The translations under genes were made by a program, and so were the position numbers. Under the pieces are notes generated by a model. It had not been told where the DNA came from, made no database searches, and saw only the letters and a list, made by a program, of their open reading frames with translations. Source: Bacillota bacterium (GTDB lineage Bacteria > Bacillota > Ch66 > Ch109). From it: a stretch of DNA of 64,000 nt. Positions within the stretch are counted from its first letter, which is position 1; every line of letters starts with the position of its first letter. The stretch covers positions 1-64,000 of the forward strand of contig JABLWZ010000013.1 of assembly GCA_013178275.1 (NCBI GenBank), written 5' to 3'. Shown one piece after another: positions 43,415-54,897 of this stretch.

Positions 43415-43441
43415 GAGGGACCAAATAACTGTTGGTTCCTC
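43415..43441 (+). promoter_or_regulatory. Hairpin in secA leader
   Basis: GAGGGACCAA (43415-43424) pairs with TTGGTTCCTC (43432-43441) around a 7-nt loop, one G-U pair, followed by a T-rich stretch. It lies between the secA promoter and start codon and could attenuate or protect the transcript. Confidence 0.5.
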
Positions 43442-43475
43442 CTATTGTTGTTTATATGGAGAAGGGTGATAATCG

Positions 43476-46118
<2,643 letters not shown>

Positions 46119-46178
46119 TCTCTGGCGGCGGATAAAAAGTGAATGAGAGTTCTAGGGTAAGGGGGGCTCGGTTCGGTT

Positions 46179-46958
46179 ATGGACTTGACAACGATCATCG
46201 GTCTAGTCATCGGGATTTTCTCTCTGGTCGGCGGCTTCATTTTTGAGGGAGGACACGCGACTGCGCTGCTGGCGCCCACGGCTGCCCTGATCGTTTTCGG
46301 GGGTACTTTTGGAGCTGTGGCTGTCGGGGTGAACACGGACGACCTGAAGAACCTGCCCAAGTGGCTCTCGATCGCTTTCCAGGAGAAGCACAAGATCGAC
46401 ATTACCGAACTGATCCAGCGTCTGGCCGGGATCGCCGACCGCGCCCGCCGCGAGGGGCTGCTCAGCCTGGAACAGGAACTGCCCGAGATCGAGGACAGCT
46501 TCCTGCGCCAGGGGCTGCAGCTGATCATCGACGGGACCGACCCTGAGCTGACCCGCAACATGATGGAGACGGAAATGTTCGCGGTGGAGGAGCGGCACAA
46601 GGTCGGGATCGGGTTCTTCGAGGCCGCCGGCGGTTACGCGCCGACCATGGGGATTATCGGGACGGTTATGGGTCTGGTGCACGTGCTGGGCAACCTGAGC
46701 GACCCCAGTTCGCTTGGCCCATCCATCGCCACCGCGTTTATCGCCACCCTCTACGGGGTTTCCTCGGCCAACGTGGCCTGGCTGCCGATCGCTACCAAGC
46801 TGAAGAAGAAGAGCCACCATGAGAAGATGGTCAAGGAGATGGTGATGGAGGGCGTGCTTTCCATCCAGGCGGGTGAAAACCCGACCATCATCCGGGAAAA
46901 ACTGCTCTCCTTCCTGACCCCGGTGGAGAGGGCCAAGCTGAACCGAAAGGAAGAGTAG
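46179..46958 (+). CDS. motA: Flagellar motor stator protein MotA
   Basis: 259 residues. Two N-terminal membrane helices (TIIGLVIGIFSLVGGFIFEGG; ALLAPTAALIVFGGTFGAVAVGV), a cytoplasmic loop with conserved charged residues (LAGIADRARREGLLSLEQE), and two C-terminal helices with the Pro-containing GGYAPTMGIIGTVMGLVHVL and FIATLYGVSSANVAWLPIATKLK. MotA forms the ring around MotB that couples ion flow to rotor turning. In this genome motAB lie between secA and prfB, unlike B. subtilis. Confidence 0.94.
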   Translation: MDLTTIIGLVIGIFSLVGGFIFEGGHATALLAPTAALIVFGGTFGAVAVGVNTDDLKNLPKWLSIAFQEKHKIDITELIQRLAGIADRARREGLLSLEQELPEIEDSFLRQGLQLIIDGTDPELTRNMMETEMFAVEERHKVGIGFFEAAGGYAPTMGIIGTVMGLVHVLGNLSDPSSLGPSIATAFIATLYGVSSANVAWLPIATKLKKKSHHEKMVKEMVMEGVLSIQAGENPTIIREKLLSFLTPVERAKLNRKEE

Positions 46959-46995
46959 AAGCGGATAGAGAGATCTGGAAGGCGGGTGAGCCGGG

Positions 46996-47703
46996 TTGGC
47001 CAGGAAAAGAGAGCAGCACGAGAAGGAACCGAACCATGAGCGGTGGCTTATCACCTACTCCGACCTGATCACCCTGCTGATGATATTCTTCGTGGTGATG
47101 TACGCCATGAGCAACGTGGACGCCCAGAAGTTCAGGGCGGTCGCGGGTTCGCTCTCCAGTGTTCTGGGCGATCAGTCGAGCAGCATCCTAAACTTCGCCG
47201 GCCCCTCTTTTATCGAGGGGTTTGAGGCGCAGCAGATGGAGCAGGTGAAGCAGCAGCTCGAGGAGTACATCGAGGCCAACAACCTGAGCAACAGCATCAA
47301 GATCTACACCCAGGAGAGGGGACTGGTGATCAGCTTAAACGATACCGTACTGTTTCCGAGCGGCAGGGCCACCCTGACCCCGGAGTCCGAGAACGTGATG
47401 CGGAAGGTGGGGCTGAGCCTGAAGGGCCTGAACAACTATATCCGGGTCGAGGGGCACACCGACAACCTCCCCATCAGCACCTCTGAGTTTCCTTCCAACT
47501 GGGAGCTGTCGGCCGCCCGCGCCACCAACGTGGTGCGGTTCCTCCTGCGAGAGGCGGGGCTGCCTCCCGACAAGATCTCCGAGGCCGGCTACGGGGAGTT
47601 CCGGCCCATCGCCACCAACGACAACGAGGCCGGCCGGAGCCGCAACCGGCGCGTGGATATAGTGATCCTCAATTCCAAGCAGGGGGTTGCCGAACCGCAT
47701 TGA
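46996..47703 (+). CDS. motB: Flagellar motor stator protein MotB
   Basis: 235 residues. The N-terminus is cytoplasmic and basic, then WLITYSDLITLLMIFFVVMYAMSN forms the single membrane helix with the ion-binding Asp in YSD. A plug segment and the OmpA/MotB peptidoglycan-binding domain follow (FPSGRATLTPESENVMRKVGLSL; RVEGHTDNLPIST; NWELSAARATNVVRFLL; GYGEFRPIATNDNEAGRSRNRRVDIVI). A proton versus sodium preference cannot be stated. The TTG start lies 37 nt after motA. Confidence 0.93.
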   Translation: MARKREQHEKEPNHERWLITYSDLITLLMIFFVVMYAMSNVDAQKFRAVAGSLSSVLGDQSSSILNFAGPSFIEGFEAQQMEQVKQQLEEYIEANNLSNSIKIYTQERGLVISLNDTVLFPSGRATLTPESENVMRKVGLSLKGLNNYIRVEGHTDNLPISTSEFPSNWELSAARATNVVRFLLREAGLPPDKISEAGYGEFRPIATNDNEAGRSRNRRVDIVILNSKQGVAEPH

Positions 47704-47731
47704 TCCGGTTTTTTAAATAGACTGGTTCTGT

Positions 47732-47779
47732 CCTTAACCCCCGGGAGGGATATTTTTTTTGACCCGGGCGGGGTTAAGG
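47732..47779 (+). terminator. Long inverted repeat after motB
   Basis: CCTTAACCCC (47732-47741) pairs with GGGGTTAAGG (47770-47779). The loop carries an inner CCCGGG palindrome and eight T. It probably ends motAB transcription or forms a leader structure for prfB. Confidence 0.5.
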
Positions 47780-47810
47780 TATTAAAATTAATAGAAGTTA
47801 GAGTAACCAG

Positions 47811-47858
47811 GCTTTCGACAAGCTGGCGAAGGCGAGAGCCTCGGTTACGCTTATCTGC
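47811..47858 (-). repeat. Copy C of dispersed hairpin repeat (inverted)
   Basis: GTAACC...GGTTAC and AGGCT...AGCCT arms enclose a core whose reverse complement, CTCTCGCCTTCGCCAGCTT, closely matches copies at 4294 and 14152. It folds into one long hairpin before the prfB ribosome binding site. Confidence 0.6.
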
Positions 47859-47877
47859 TGATGAAGGGGTCTGATAT

Positions 47878-48979
47878 ATGTTAGGGGAGCTTAAGAAGGA
47901 ACTGGAAGGGCTGGCGGAACGTCTCGACGAATTGAGGGTTTCTCTTTGACCTGGATGAGAAGATAAAGCGGGCTGAGGAACTGGAGGCCAAGACCCTGAA
48001 CCCGGGGTTCTGGGAGGAACGGGAGGAGGCCCAGCGGACGCTGCAGCAGTTGAACGGGCTGCGCGGGCGCATCGACCACTTCAACCGTCTGCAGCACCGA
48101 TACGAGGAGATTCAGGACCTCTGGCTGCTCAGCCTGGATGAGGAAGACCCGTCCCTGGAAAAAGAGATCGCCCGTGAAACAGAGGGCCTGGACAAGGAGC
48201 TGGGAGAGCTACAGCTCATGGTCCTGCTGTCGGGTCCGTACGACCGCCACAACGCCATCCTGACCCTGCACGCGGGCGCGGGGGGGACTGACGCCCAGGA
48301 CTGGGTGGAGATGATGCTGCGCATGTATTCCCGCTGGGCGGAAAAGAGGGGCTACCAGGTGGAGATAACCGACCTGCAGAGCGGGGAGGAGGCTGGCCTG
48401 AAAAGCGCCACCCTGCTCGTGAGCGGGGAAAACGCCTTCGGCTACCTGAAGTCGGAGCGGGGGGTGCACCGGCTGGTAAGGATCTCCCCCTTCGACGCCT
48501 CGGGGAGGAGGCACACCTCTTTCGCCGCGGTGGAGGTGCTTCCCGAAATGGAGGACGAGGTCGAGGTCGAGATCGACCAGAACGACCTGCGGATAGACAC
48601 CTACCGCTCGGGCGGGGCCGGCGGGCAGCATGTCAACAAGACGGATTCGGCGGTGCGCATCACCCACCTTCCCACCGGGATCGTGGTGCAGTGTCAGAAC
48701 GAAAGGTCCCAGCAGATGAACCGCATCCTGGCGATGAAGATACTGCGCTCCCGGCTGTTCGAGCATCAGCGGAGGCAGCAGGAGGAGGCCATGGCGGAAC
48801 TCCGGGGAGAGCAGCCCGAGATCGCCTGGGGGAGCCAGATAAGGTCATACACCTTCAACCCCTTCAGCCTGATCAAGGACCACCGCACCGGGGTCGAGGT
48901 GGGCAACGTGCAGGGGGTTATGGATGGGGACATCGACCCGTTCATATCGGCGTATTTACAGCAGCAGGCCGCCCAGTAG
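47878..48979 (+). CDS. prfB: Peptide chain release factor 2, programmed +1 frameshift
   Basis: Two frames are joined: 47878-47946 (23 codons from ATG, AAGGGG upstream) and 48948-equivalent continuation from 47948 to 48979, giving 366 residues. The shift is at CTT TGA C (47944-47950), with an internal Shine-Dalgarno-like AGGG upstream, the classic RF2 autoregulatory site: low RF2 favours slippage past the UGA. The product has the tripeptide anticodon SPF (RISPFDASGRRHTS) and the catalytic GGQ loop (SGGAGGQHVNKTDSAVRI). RF2 ends translation at UGA/UAA. A normal-looking gene; not a pseudogene. It may be missed or clipped by simple gene callers. Confidence 0.95.
47936..47950 (+). promoter_or_regulatory. 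RF2 programmed frameshift site
   Basis: GGGTTTCTCTTTGAC resembles the E. coli prfB site GGGGTATCTTTGAC: purine-rich pairing element, CTT slippery codon, UGA stop in zero frame followed by C. Confidence 0.9.
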
Positions 48980-48987
48980 GGCGGCTT
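48968..48987 (+). terminator. Hairpin spanning prfB stop codon
   Basis: GCCGCCC (48968-48974) pairs with GGGCGGC (48979-48985); the stop codon lies at the loop. Only two T follow, so termination may be weak. Confidence 0.45.
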
Positions 48988-49074
48988 CACCATTTATACG
49001 ACACAAATTTTTGTCCGGCCTACCTACCGTTGTAAAAAGAACCTGATTGTGACAAAATAAAACGGGGCGATTTG

Positions 49075-49929
49075 ATGAAACTGGAACGCTGGAGCAGAGA
49101 ATTGGTGGATTATCTGGGGATAATCCTGGGGGCCGCGGTGTTGGCCTCCGGGATATCCGTGTTTCAGGTGCCCAACCGCATCGCGGCAGGGGGGGTCAGC
49201 GGTGCTGCCACCATCATCCACTACCTGTTTCAACTGCCGGTCGGGATGGTCATCCTGATGATGAATATCCCCCTTTTCCTCCTCAGCCTCAAGGAGCTGG
49301 GGCTGGCCTTCGGGGTCAGGAGCTTTTTCGGGACCGTGTGCCTGGGGTTCTTCGTCGACTTTTTTTCAGCGCGCCTCACCCCCCTGACCTCTGACCTCCT
49401 GCTTTCGTCCATCTACGGCGGTGTGCTGGTGGGGATCGGCATGGGGGTGGTGTTCCGCTTCAAGGGGACGACCGGGGGGACCGACCTGGCAGCCCGCCTG
49501 ATCAACAAGTACATCAAGGTCAGCCTGGGGCAGTCGCTGCTGGCGATCGATTTTCTGGTGATCGCGGCGGCGGGGGTCTTTTTTAATGCCGAGCTGGCGA
49601 TGTATGCCCTCCTGTCCCTGTTCGTCTCCACCCAGGTGATCGACCTGGTGCAGGAAGGGGTGAGCTTCGCCAAGACGGCCATGATCATCTCCCCCCAGGT
49701 GGAGGAGATCAGCCGGGCGATACTTAACGAACTCGACCGGGGGGCCACGGCCCTGAAGGGCCGGGGGATGTATACCGGCCTGGACCGTGACGTAATAATG
49801 TGCGTGGTGACCAGGGCCGAGGTCACCCGCCTGAAGGAACTGGTATACCAGATCGACCCGAAGGCCTTTCTGGTCTTTAACGACGTGCGGGAGGTCATTG
49901 GAGAAGGGTTCAGACGCAAGTTTTTATAA
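49075..49929 (+). CDS. YitT-family membrane protein (DUF161 plus DUF2179)
   Basis: 284 residues. About five membrane helices in the first 180 residues (YLGIILGAAVLASGISVF; FQLPVGMVILMMNIPLFLLSL; SFFGTVCLGFFVDFFS; SSIYGGVLVGIGMGVVFRFKGTTGGTDLAARLI) with the GGxxGAxxI and TTGGTDL family motifs; the C-terminal DUF2179 domain (FAKTAMIISPQVEEISRAIL ... RGMYTGLDRDVIMCVV) is cytosolic. Equivalent in position to B. subtilis yvjA. Transport function is unproven. ATG 49075 follows GGGGCG; a TTG one codon earlier is possible. Confidence 0.85.
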   Translation: MKLERWSRELVDYLGIILGAAVLASGISVFQVPNRIAAGGVSGAATIIHYLFQLPVGMVILMMNIPLFLLSLKELGLAFGVRSFFGTVCLGFFVDFFSARLTPLTSDLLLSSIYGGVLVGIGMGVVFRFKGTTGGTDLAARLINKYIKVSLGQSLLAIDFLVIAAAGVFFNAELAMYALLSLFVSTQVIDLVQEGVSFAKTAMIISPQVEEISRAILNELDRGATALKGRGMYTGLDRDVIMCVVTRAEVTRLKELVYQIDPKAFLVFNDVREVIGEGFRRKFL

Positions 49930-49956
49930 ATAAAATAATACGTTTCGGAGGTTGCG

Positions 49957-50778
49957 ATGGAAGAGGTATTGGAACAGCTCCAGATCAAGGCCCTAGCCCT
50001 GCGCCGGCACATCATCCGCATGACCGGCCTGGCGGGGTCGGGGCACCCGGGTGGGTCGCTCTCGGCGGCCGACATTATGACGGTTCTGTATTTCCACGAG
50101 CTGCGGATCGATCCGCTGAATCCCGGCTGGCCCGACCGTGACCGGTTTGTGCTGAGCAAGGGGCACGCCGCGCCGGTGCTCTATGCCGCGCTGGCGGAGA
50201 GGGGGTTTTTCCCGCAGGAGGAACTGGATACCCTGCGCCGCATCGACAGCCGCCTCCAGGGGCATCCCGACATGCGCAAGGTGCCGGGAGTGGAAATCTC
50301 CACGGGTTCCCTGGGTCAGGGGCTTTCCGCCGCCAACGGCATGGCCCTGGCGGGAAAGATGGACAAAAGCAGTTTCCGGGTGTACGCCTTGCTGGGCGAC
50401 GGGGAAAACCAGGAGGGGCAGGTGTGGGAGGCGGCAATGCTGGCGGCCCATTACCGGCTGGACAACTTGGTGGCGATCGTCGACCACAACGGGCTGCAGA
50501 TCGACGGCCTGATCGCGGAGGTCCTTTCCCCGGAACCGATCGGGGACAAGTGGCGCGCATTTGGCTGGGAGGTGCAGGAGATTAACGGGCACGACCTCAA
50601 GGAGATAATCACCGCCCTGGACCGCGCCAGAGAGGTCAAGGGGCGTCCCAGCCTGATCCTGGCCAATACCGTCAAGGGCAAGGGGTGTTCGTTCATGGAG
50701 AACCGGGTGGAGTGGCACGGAACCGCCCCCAGCAAAGAACAGATGGAGACGGCCCTGAATGAAATGGAGGTGGGATAG
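49957..50778 (+). CDS. Transketolase, N-terminal subunit
   Basis: 273 residues, thiamine-diphosphate-binding half of a split transketolase. GLAGSGHPGGSLSAADIMTVLYFHEL carries conserved substrate His; VLSKGHAAPVLYAAL and GSLGQGLSAANGMAL follow; the metal/ThDP motif is GDGENQEGQVWEAAMLAAHYRLDNLVAIVDHNGLQIDG. Pairs with the next gene to form the alpha2beta2 enzyme of the pentose phosphate pathway. The stop codon abuts the next GTG. Split transketolases are common in Clostridia and Archaea. Confidence 0.93.
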   Translation: MEEVLEQLQIKALALRRHIIRMTGLAGSGHPGGSLSAADIMTVLYFHELRIDPLNPGWPDRDRFVLSKGHAAPVLYAALAERGFFPQEELDTLRRIDSRLQGHPDMRKVPGVEISTGSLGQGLSAANGMALAGKMDKSSFRVYALLGDGENQEGQVWEAAMLAAHYRLDNLVAIVDHNGLQIDGLIAEVLSPEPIGDKWRAFGWEVQEINGHDLKEIITALDRAREVKGRPSLILANTVKGKGCSFMENRVEWHGTAPSKEQMETALNEMEVG

Positions 50779-51729
50779 GTGTCTACGACCAAGATAGCTA
50801 CCCGGGACGCGTATGGAAAGGCCCTGGTCAAACTGGGTGAGAGCCGCCCCGACCTGGTGGTGCTGGACGCCGACCTCTCCAAGTCCACCAAGACCGCTGA
50901 TTTTGCCAAGGCGTTTCCGGAGCGGTTCTTCGAGGTGGGGGTGGCGGAGCAGAACCTGATGGGCACCGCGGCCGGCCTGGCGGCGGCGGGCAAACTGCCT
51001 TTCGCCAGTTCCTTCGCCATATTCGCCACCGGGCGCGCGTTCGAGCAGATCCGCAACACCATAGCCTACCCGCACCTGGGGGTGAAGATCGCGGCCACCC
51101 ACGCCGGGATCACTGTGGGTGAGGACGGGGCTTCGCACCAGTCGATCGAGGACGTGGGCCTGATGCGGATGCTCCCCAACATGACCGTGATAGTACCGGC
51201 CGACGCGGTGGAGACGGAAAAGGCGGTCTGGGCGGCGGCGGAGTTACCGGGGCCGGTCTACCTGCGGCTGGGCCGGCTGGCGGTGCCCCAGGTCTACCCG
51301 GGGGACTACCGGTTTACCGTGGGAAAAGCGGTCGTGATGCGGGAAGGCAGCGACCTGACCTTTATCGCCAACGGTCTGATGGTCAACGAGGCGCTGGTGG
51401 CGGCCGAGTCGTTACAGGCCAGGGGGGTTTCCGCTCGGGTGCTGAACCTGCACACGGTCAAACCGCTGGATGAGGCGGCGGTTATCCAGGCCGCCCGGGA
51501 GACCGGCGCGATAGTGACCGCGGAAGAGCACAGCGTTATCGGGGGACTGGGGAGCGCGGTGGCGGAAGTCCTGGGAGAGAACTGCCCGGTCCTGATGAAG
51601 CGGGTGGGCATCTACGACCGGTTCGGTGAGTCGGGCAAACCCGAGGCGCTGCTGGAGAAGTACGGACTGACCGCCCGCCACCTGGTAACAGCGGCCGAGG
51701 AGATCCTGGCCCGCAAAAACAGAAGTTAG
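50779..51729 (+). CDS. Transketolase, C-terminal subunit
   Basis: 316 residues: pyrimidine-binding domain (ATRDAYGKALVKLGESRPDLVVLDADLSKSTKTADFAKAFPERFFEVGVAEQNLMGTAAGLAAAGKLPFASSFAIFATGRAFEQIRN), with Glu of VGVAEQN contacting the ThDP aminopyrimidine, then the regulatory C-terminal domain (ALVAAESLQARGVSARVLNLHTVKPLDEAAV ... VTAEEHSVIGGLGSAVAEVL). It starts at a GTG directly after the N-subunit stop codon. Two terminators follow. Confidence 0.93.
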   Translation: MSTTKIATRDAYGKALVKLGESRPDLVVLDADLSKSTKTADFAKAFPERFFEVGVAEQNLMGTAAGLAAAGKLPFASSFAIFATGRAFEQIRNTIAYPHLGVKIAATHAGITVGEDGASHQSIEDVGLMRMLPNMTVIVPADAVETEKAVWAAAELPGPVYLRLGRLAVPQVYPGDYRFTVGKAVVMREGSDLTFIANGLMVNEALVAAESLQARGVSARVLNLHTVKPLDEAAVIQAARETGAIVTAEEHSVIGGLGSAVAEVLGENCPVLMKRVGIYDRFGESGKPEALLEKYGLTARHLVTAAEEILARKNRS

Positions 51730-51742
51730 TAAAATTAGAGTG

Positions 51743-51849
51743 AAAAGTGCCTCCGGCACCGAAATGGGCGCTTTTTCCCAAAAATCTGTAGTAAAATTTA
51801 AGAGGATTTACGTCCTTTTTGTCGAAAACCCCTTAAGCAGGGGTTTTTG
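51743..51849 (+). terminator. Two consecutive terminators after the transketolase genes
   Basis: AAAAGTGCC (51743-51751) pairs with the GGGCGCTTTT arm (to 51775) with a T-run; then AAAACCCC (51825-51832) pairs with GGGGTTTT (51840-51847) plus T. The remaining 170 nt before ftsE show only a small GGCAC/GTGCC hairpin near 51953-51970. Confidence 0.7.
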
Positions 51850-52017
51850 AACGTGTTGTTTTTACTGAGATTACGCTTTTACCATCAACGGGTGAAAAAA
51901 TGATTCGAAACTTAAAAAACAAATTGGTTACGTGTTTTATGAACCAGTATTGGCACGGGTCAGGTGCCGAACTGAGTTTCTTTTCTTTATCCAAGTAACT
52001 AATGAGGGGGCAGGCGC

Positions 52018-52704
52018 GTGATTCAGTTGTATAATGTCACCAAGGTTTATTCGGCTGGGGTTCAGGCGCTGGTGGATGTTACCCTGAGGATTGGCAAGGC
52101 GGAGTTCGTTTTTCTGGTAGGGGCCAGCGGCGCCGGGAAGTCCAGCTTTATCAAGCTCCTGATGCGGGAGGAACTGCCCACCCGGGGACAGGTATTTGTA
52201 GCGGGGAAAAGCCTGATTCGGATGAAGAAGCGGGATGTGCCTTTTTTAAGGCGCAACATCGGGGTTATCTTCCAGGACTTCCGGCTGCTGCCAAATAGAA
52301 CCGTCTATGAAAACGTGGCCTTCGCGCTCAGGGTGGTGGAGGCCCCGACCCGTGAGATACCGGGCAGGGTCAAAGAGGTGCTGTCCCTGGTGGGGCTGGA
52401 GGGCAAGGAGAACCAGATGCCCGAGTACCTCTCCGGTGGTGAACAGCAGCGGGTAGCCATCGCCCGCGCGGTGGTCAACCGCCCGTCGATAGTGCTGGCC
52501 GACGAGCCTACCGGCAACCTGGACGTGGACATGTCCTGGGAGATCATGAAGGTCCTGTCCGAGATCAACAAGCGCGGTACCACGATAATCATGGCAACCC
52601 ACGCCAAGGACATAGTCGACCGCATGCGCCAGCGGGTGATCGCCATCGACAATGGACGGGTAGTGAGGGATGAGAAGCGAGGTACTTATCTAAATGAGGG
52701 TTAA
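52018..52704 (+). CDS. ftsE: Cell division ATP-binding protein FtsE
   Basis: 228 residues, ABC ATPase. Walker A GASGAGKS, Q-loop VIFQDFRLLPNRTVYENVAFAL, signature LSGGEQQRVAIARAVVNRP and Walker B IVLADEPTGNLD are all present. With FtsX it activates peptidoglycan hydrolases across the membrane; the EnvC-like M23 protein two genes downstream is the likely partner. The GTG start follows GAGGGGG. Overlaps ftsX by 11 nt. Confidence 0.96.
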   Translation: MIQLYNVTKVYSAGVQALVDVTLRIGKAEFVFLVGASGAGKSSFIKLLMREELPTRGQVFVAGKSLIRMKKRDVPFLRRNIGVIFQDFRLLPNRTVYENVAFALRVVEAPTREIPGRVKEVLSLVGLEGKENQMPEYLSGGEQQRVAIARAVVNRPSIVLADEPTGNLDVDMSWEIMKVLSEINKRGTTIIMATHAKDIVDRMRQRVIAIDNGRVVRDEKRGTYLNEG

Positions 52705-53581
52705 AACGGTAGGGTATTTTTTCCAGCAGGCGGCGGCTTCTATCAAGCGCAACGGGTGGATGAGCATCGCCTCGATCATCACCATGACCTTTTGCCTGAT
52801 GGTCCTGGGTACCGCTCTGCTTCTGCTCATGAACACCAGCAACATGGTGGCCAGTATCGAGTCCAACGTGGAGATCCTGGCCTATGTAAAGGCTGAGGTA
52901 CGGCCTCAGAGCTACCCCGAACTGGAGAACCGGCTGAGGAGTCAGCCCCAGGTGAGCCAGGTCGAGTTTATCTCCAAGGATGACGCCCTGAAGGGTATGC
53001 AGCAGCGGTATGGCAGTCAGAGCGACCTGGTGTCGGCCCTGGGCGGTAAGAACCCGCTTCCCGACACCTACAAGATACAGGTCAGCAAACCCAGCGACGT
53101 CATCCAGGTGGCGACCGACCTCACCGCCTGGCCCGAGTTTGAGAAGGTCAGATACGGGCAGGGGGTGGTCGAGCGGCTGTTTGCCCTCACCCGCTGGATC
53201 AAGATCGTGTCCTTCTCGGTGATGGGATTCCTGGCCCTGGCCGCGATATTCTTCATCTCCACCACCATCCGGCTGACCATGAGTTCGCGGCAGGTGGAGA
53301 TCGGGATCATGAAACTGGTGGGGGCGACCAACTGGTTCATCCGCTGGCCGCTCTTTCTGGAGGGAATCTTCTTCGGCCTGACCGGGGCGATCCTGGCGGT
53401 GGGTACCCTGAGCGGCCTGTACCTGCTGCTGTTGAAGAACGTCCAGGCCAACCTGTCGTTTCTGTCCCTGGTCAGCGACCCGAGCCTGCTGTTCGGCATT
53501 TTCGGCGGACTGCTGGTGACCGGGGTGGTTCTGGGGGCGGTGGGTACGATAGTCTCCATCTACCGCTTTACCGATGTTTAA
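52694..53581 (+). CDS. ftsX: Cell division membrane protein FtsX
   Basis: 295 residues. One membrane helix near the N-terminus (MSIASIITMTFCLMVLGTALLLLM), a large extracellular loop (about 55-165, with ILAYVKAEVRPQSYPELENRLRS and VEFISKDDALKGMQQRYG), then three C-terminal helices (VSFSVMGFLALAAIFFIS; GIFFGLTGAILAVGTLSGLYLLL; IFGGLLVTGVVLGAVGTIVSIYR), with the MacB/FtsX motif RQVEIGIMKLVGATNWFIRWPL. It couples FtsE ATP hydrolysis to an extracellular hydrolase. Confidence 0.95.
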   Translation: MRVKTVGYFFQQAAASIKRNGWMSIASIITMTFCLMVLGTALLLLMNTSNMVASIESNVEILAYVKAEVRPQSYPELENRLRSQPQVSQVEFISKDDALKGMQQRYGSQSDLVSALGGKNPLPDTYKIQVSKPSDVIQVATDLTAWPEFEKVRYGQGVVERLFALTRWIKIVSFSVMGFLALAAIFFISTTIRLTMSSRQVEIGIMKLVGATNWFIRWPLFLEGIFFGLTGAILAVGTLSGLYLLLLKNVQANLSFLSLVSDPSLLFGIFGGLLVTGVVLGAVGTIVSIYRFTDV

Positions 53582-53615
53582 CGTTTGGGTTTAATATCTA
53601 AGGAGGGTTTTCGGG

Positions 53616-54800
53616 GTGGATGTTTTTAGATCTGGTCCGGGCATCAGCGGTGGATTCAAACATTTGATAAAGGCTCTGATCCTGGCCCTGGTGATGGTGA
53701 TGTGCGTCCCGGGGAATCCGGCGCCGATCCAGGCCGTGTCCGAGCTGGAAAAGTACCAGCAGGAGATGGACGCCATAAGCCGCAAGATAGACCAGAAGCA
53801 GCAGCAGTTGGATCAAGCCAACCGGCAGGCAAAGACTGTAACCAACCAGCTAAACGTGCTGGAGATGGACATAGATAAGACCGAGTCCGAGATCGAGTAC
53901 TTAAACAAACGGATGAATTACCTGAACCAGCAGCTGGGCCTCACCAACAACGAACTGAAGAACGCGCAGGCCAGCCTGGAAGAGCGGTCCCGGGTGCTGG
54001 GTTCCCGGCTGAAGCAGATCTATATGGACGGCGATCAGCAGTACCTGGAGGTGCTGCTGGATTCCTCGGACCTGACCGACTTCCTGGCTCACTTCGACAT
54101 GATGGAAAAGATCGTGGACAACGACATGCAGCTGTTGCGCGATATCGAGCTGGACCGGATAAAGGTGGCCACCCGCAAGGTGGAGCTGGAGAACCAGCAG
54201 CTCCAGGTGAATCAGGTCAAGTCTGACAACGAGAACAAGCAGGGCTACCTGCAGCAGCAGAGCAAGGAGAAGGAGAAGGCGCTGGCCTCGATCGAGGCCC
54301 AGAAGGAGCAGTACGAAAAGGCGATGGATGAACTGGAGGCCAACTCCCGGGCCCTGGAGAAGATGATCCGCGACCTCCAGTCCAAGAACCCGAAGCCCAA
54401 GCAGGGGACCGGCGGCTTTATCTGGCCGCTGTCGAGCTACCACAGCATCTCCTCCGAGTACGGGATGCGCTACCACCCGGTACTGAAGACCCGGAGGATG
54501 CATACCGGGATAGACATCCCCGCTCCCAAGGGGGTCGCGATCAAGGCTGCCCAGAGCGGTGAGGTGATCCTGGCCGGGTGGTATGGGGCTTACGGCCAGG
54601 CGGTGATAATCGACCACGGGGGAGGGGTGGCCACCCTTTACGGCCACCAGTCGGCCCTCAAGGTGAGCGTGGGCCAGCAGGTCAGCAAGGGAGACACCAT
54701 CGGCCTGGTGGGGAGCACCGGCTGGAGCACCGGACCCCACCTGCACTTCGAGGTGAGGGTCAACGGGAAAGACGTCAACCCGCACAACTATGTCAGTTAA
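53616..54800 (+). CDS. EnvC-like murein hydrolase activator, M23 peptidase
   Basis: 394 residues. A hydrophobic signal/anchor ([17 protein letters not shown]) is followed by a long coiled coil (about 40-255: [67 protein letters not shown]) and a C-terminal LytM/M23 domain with the zinc ligands in [14 protein letters not shown] and [12 protein letters not shown], so this copy should be catalytically active. The layout matches FtsEX-dependent hydrolases. The GTG start lies eight bases after AAGGAGGG. A strong terminator follows. Confidence 0.9.
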   Translation: MDVFRSGPGISGGFKHLIKALILALVMVMCVPGNPAPIQAVSELEKYQQEMDAISRKIDQKQQQLDQANRQAKTVTNQLNVLEMDIDKTESEIEYLNKRMNYLNQQLGLTNNELKNAQASLEERSRVLGSRLKQIYMDGDQQYLEVLLDSSDLTDFLAHFDMMEKIVDNDMQLLRDIELDRIKVATRKVELENQQLQVNQVKSDNENKQGYLQQQSKEKEKALASIEAQKEQYEKAMDELEANSRALEKMIRDLQSKNPKPKQGTGGFIWPLSSYHSISSEYGMRYHPVLKTRRMHTGIDIPAPKGVAIKAAQSGEVILAGWYGAYGQAVIIDHGGGVATLYGHQSALKVSVGQQVSKGDTIGLVGSTGWSTGPHLHFEVRVNGKDVNPHNYVS

Positions 54801-54823
54801 CGGATTAAGGTTTTGATTCTTCG

Positions 54824-54857
54824 CCGTGCCCCCGCACCAGGTGGGCACGGTTTATCT
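54824..54857 (+). terminator. Terminator after the M23 peptidase gene
   Basis: CCGTGCCC (54824-54831) pairs with GGGCACGG (54843-54850), followed by TTTATC. Confidence 0.75.
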
Positions 54858-54897
54858 TTCGCAATCAGGAGGCGGTGCTGCCGGGGGCCGGGGTGTG

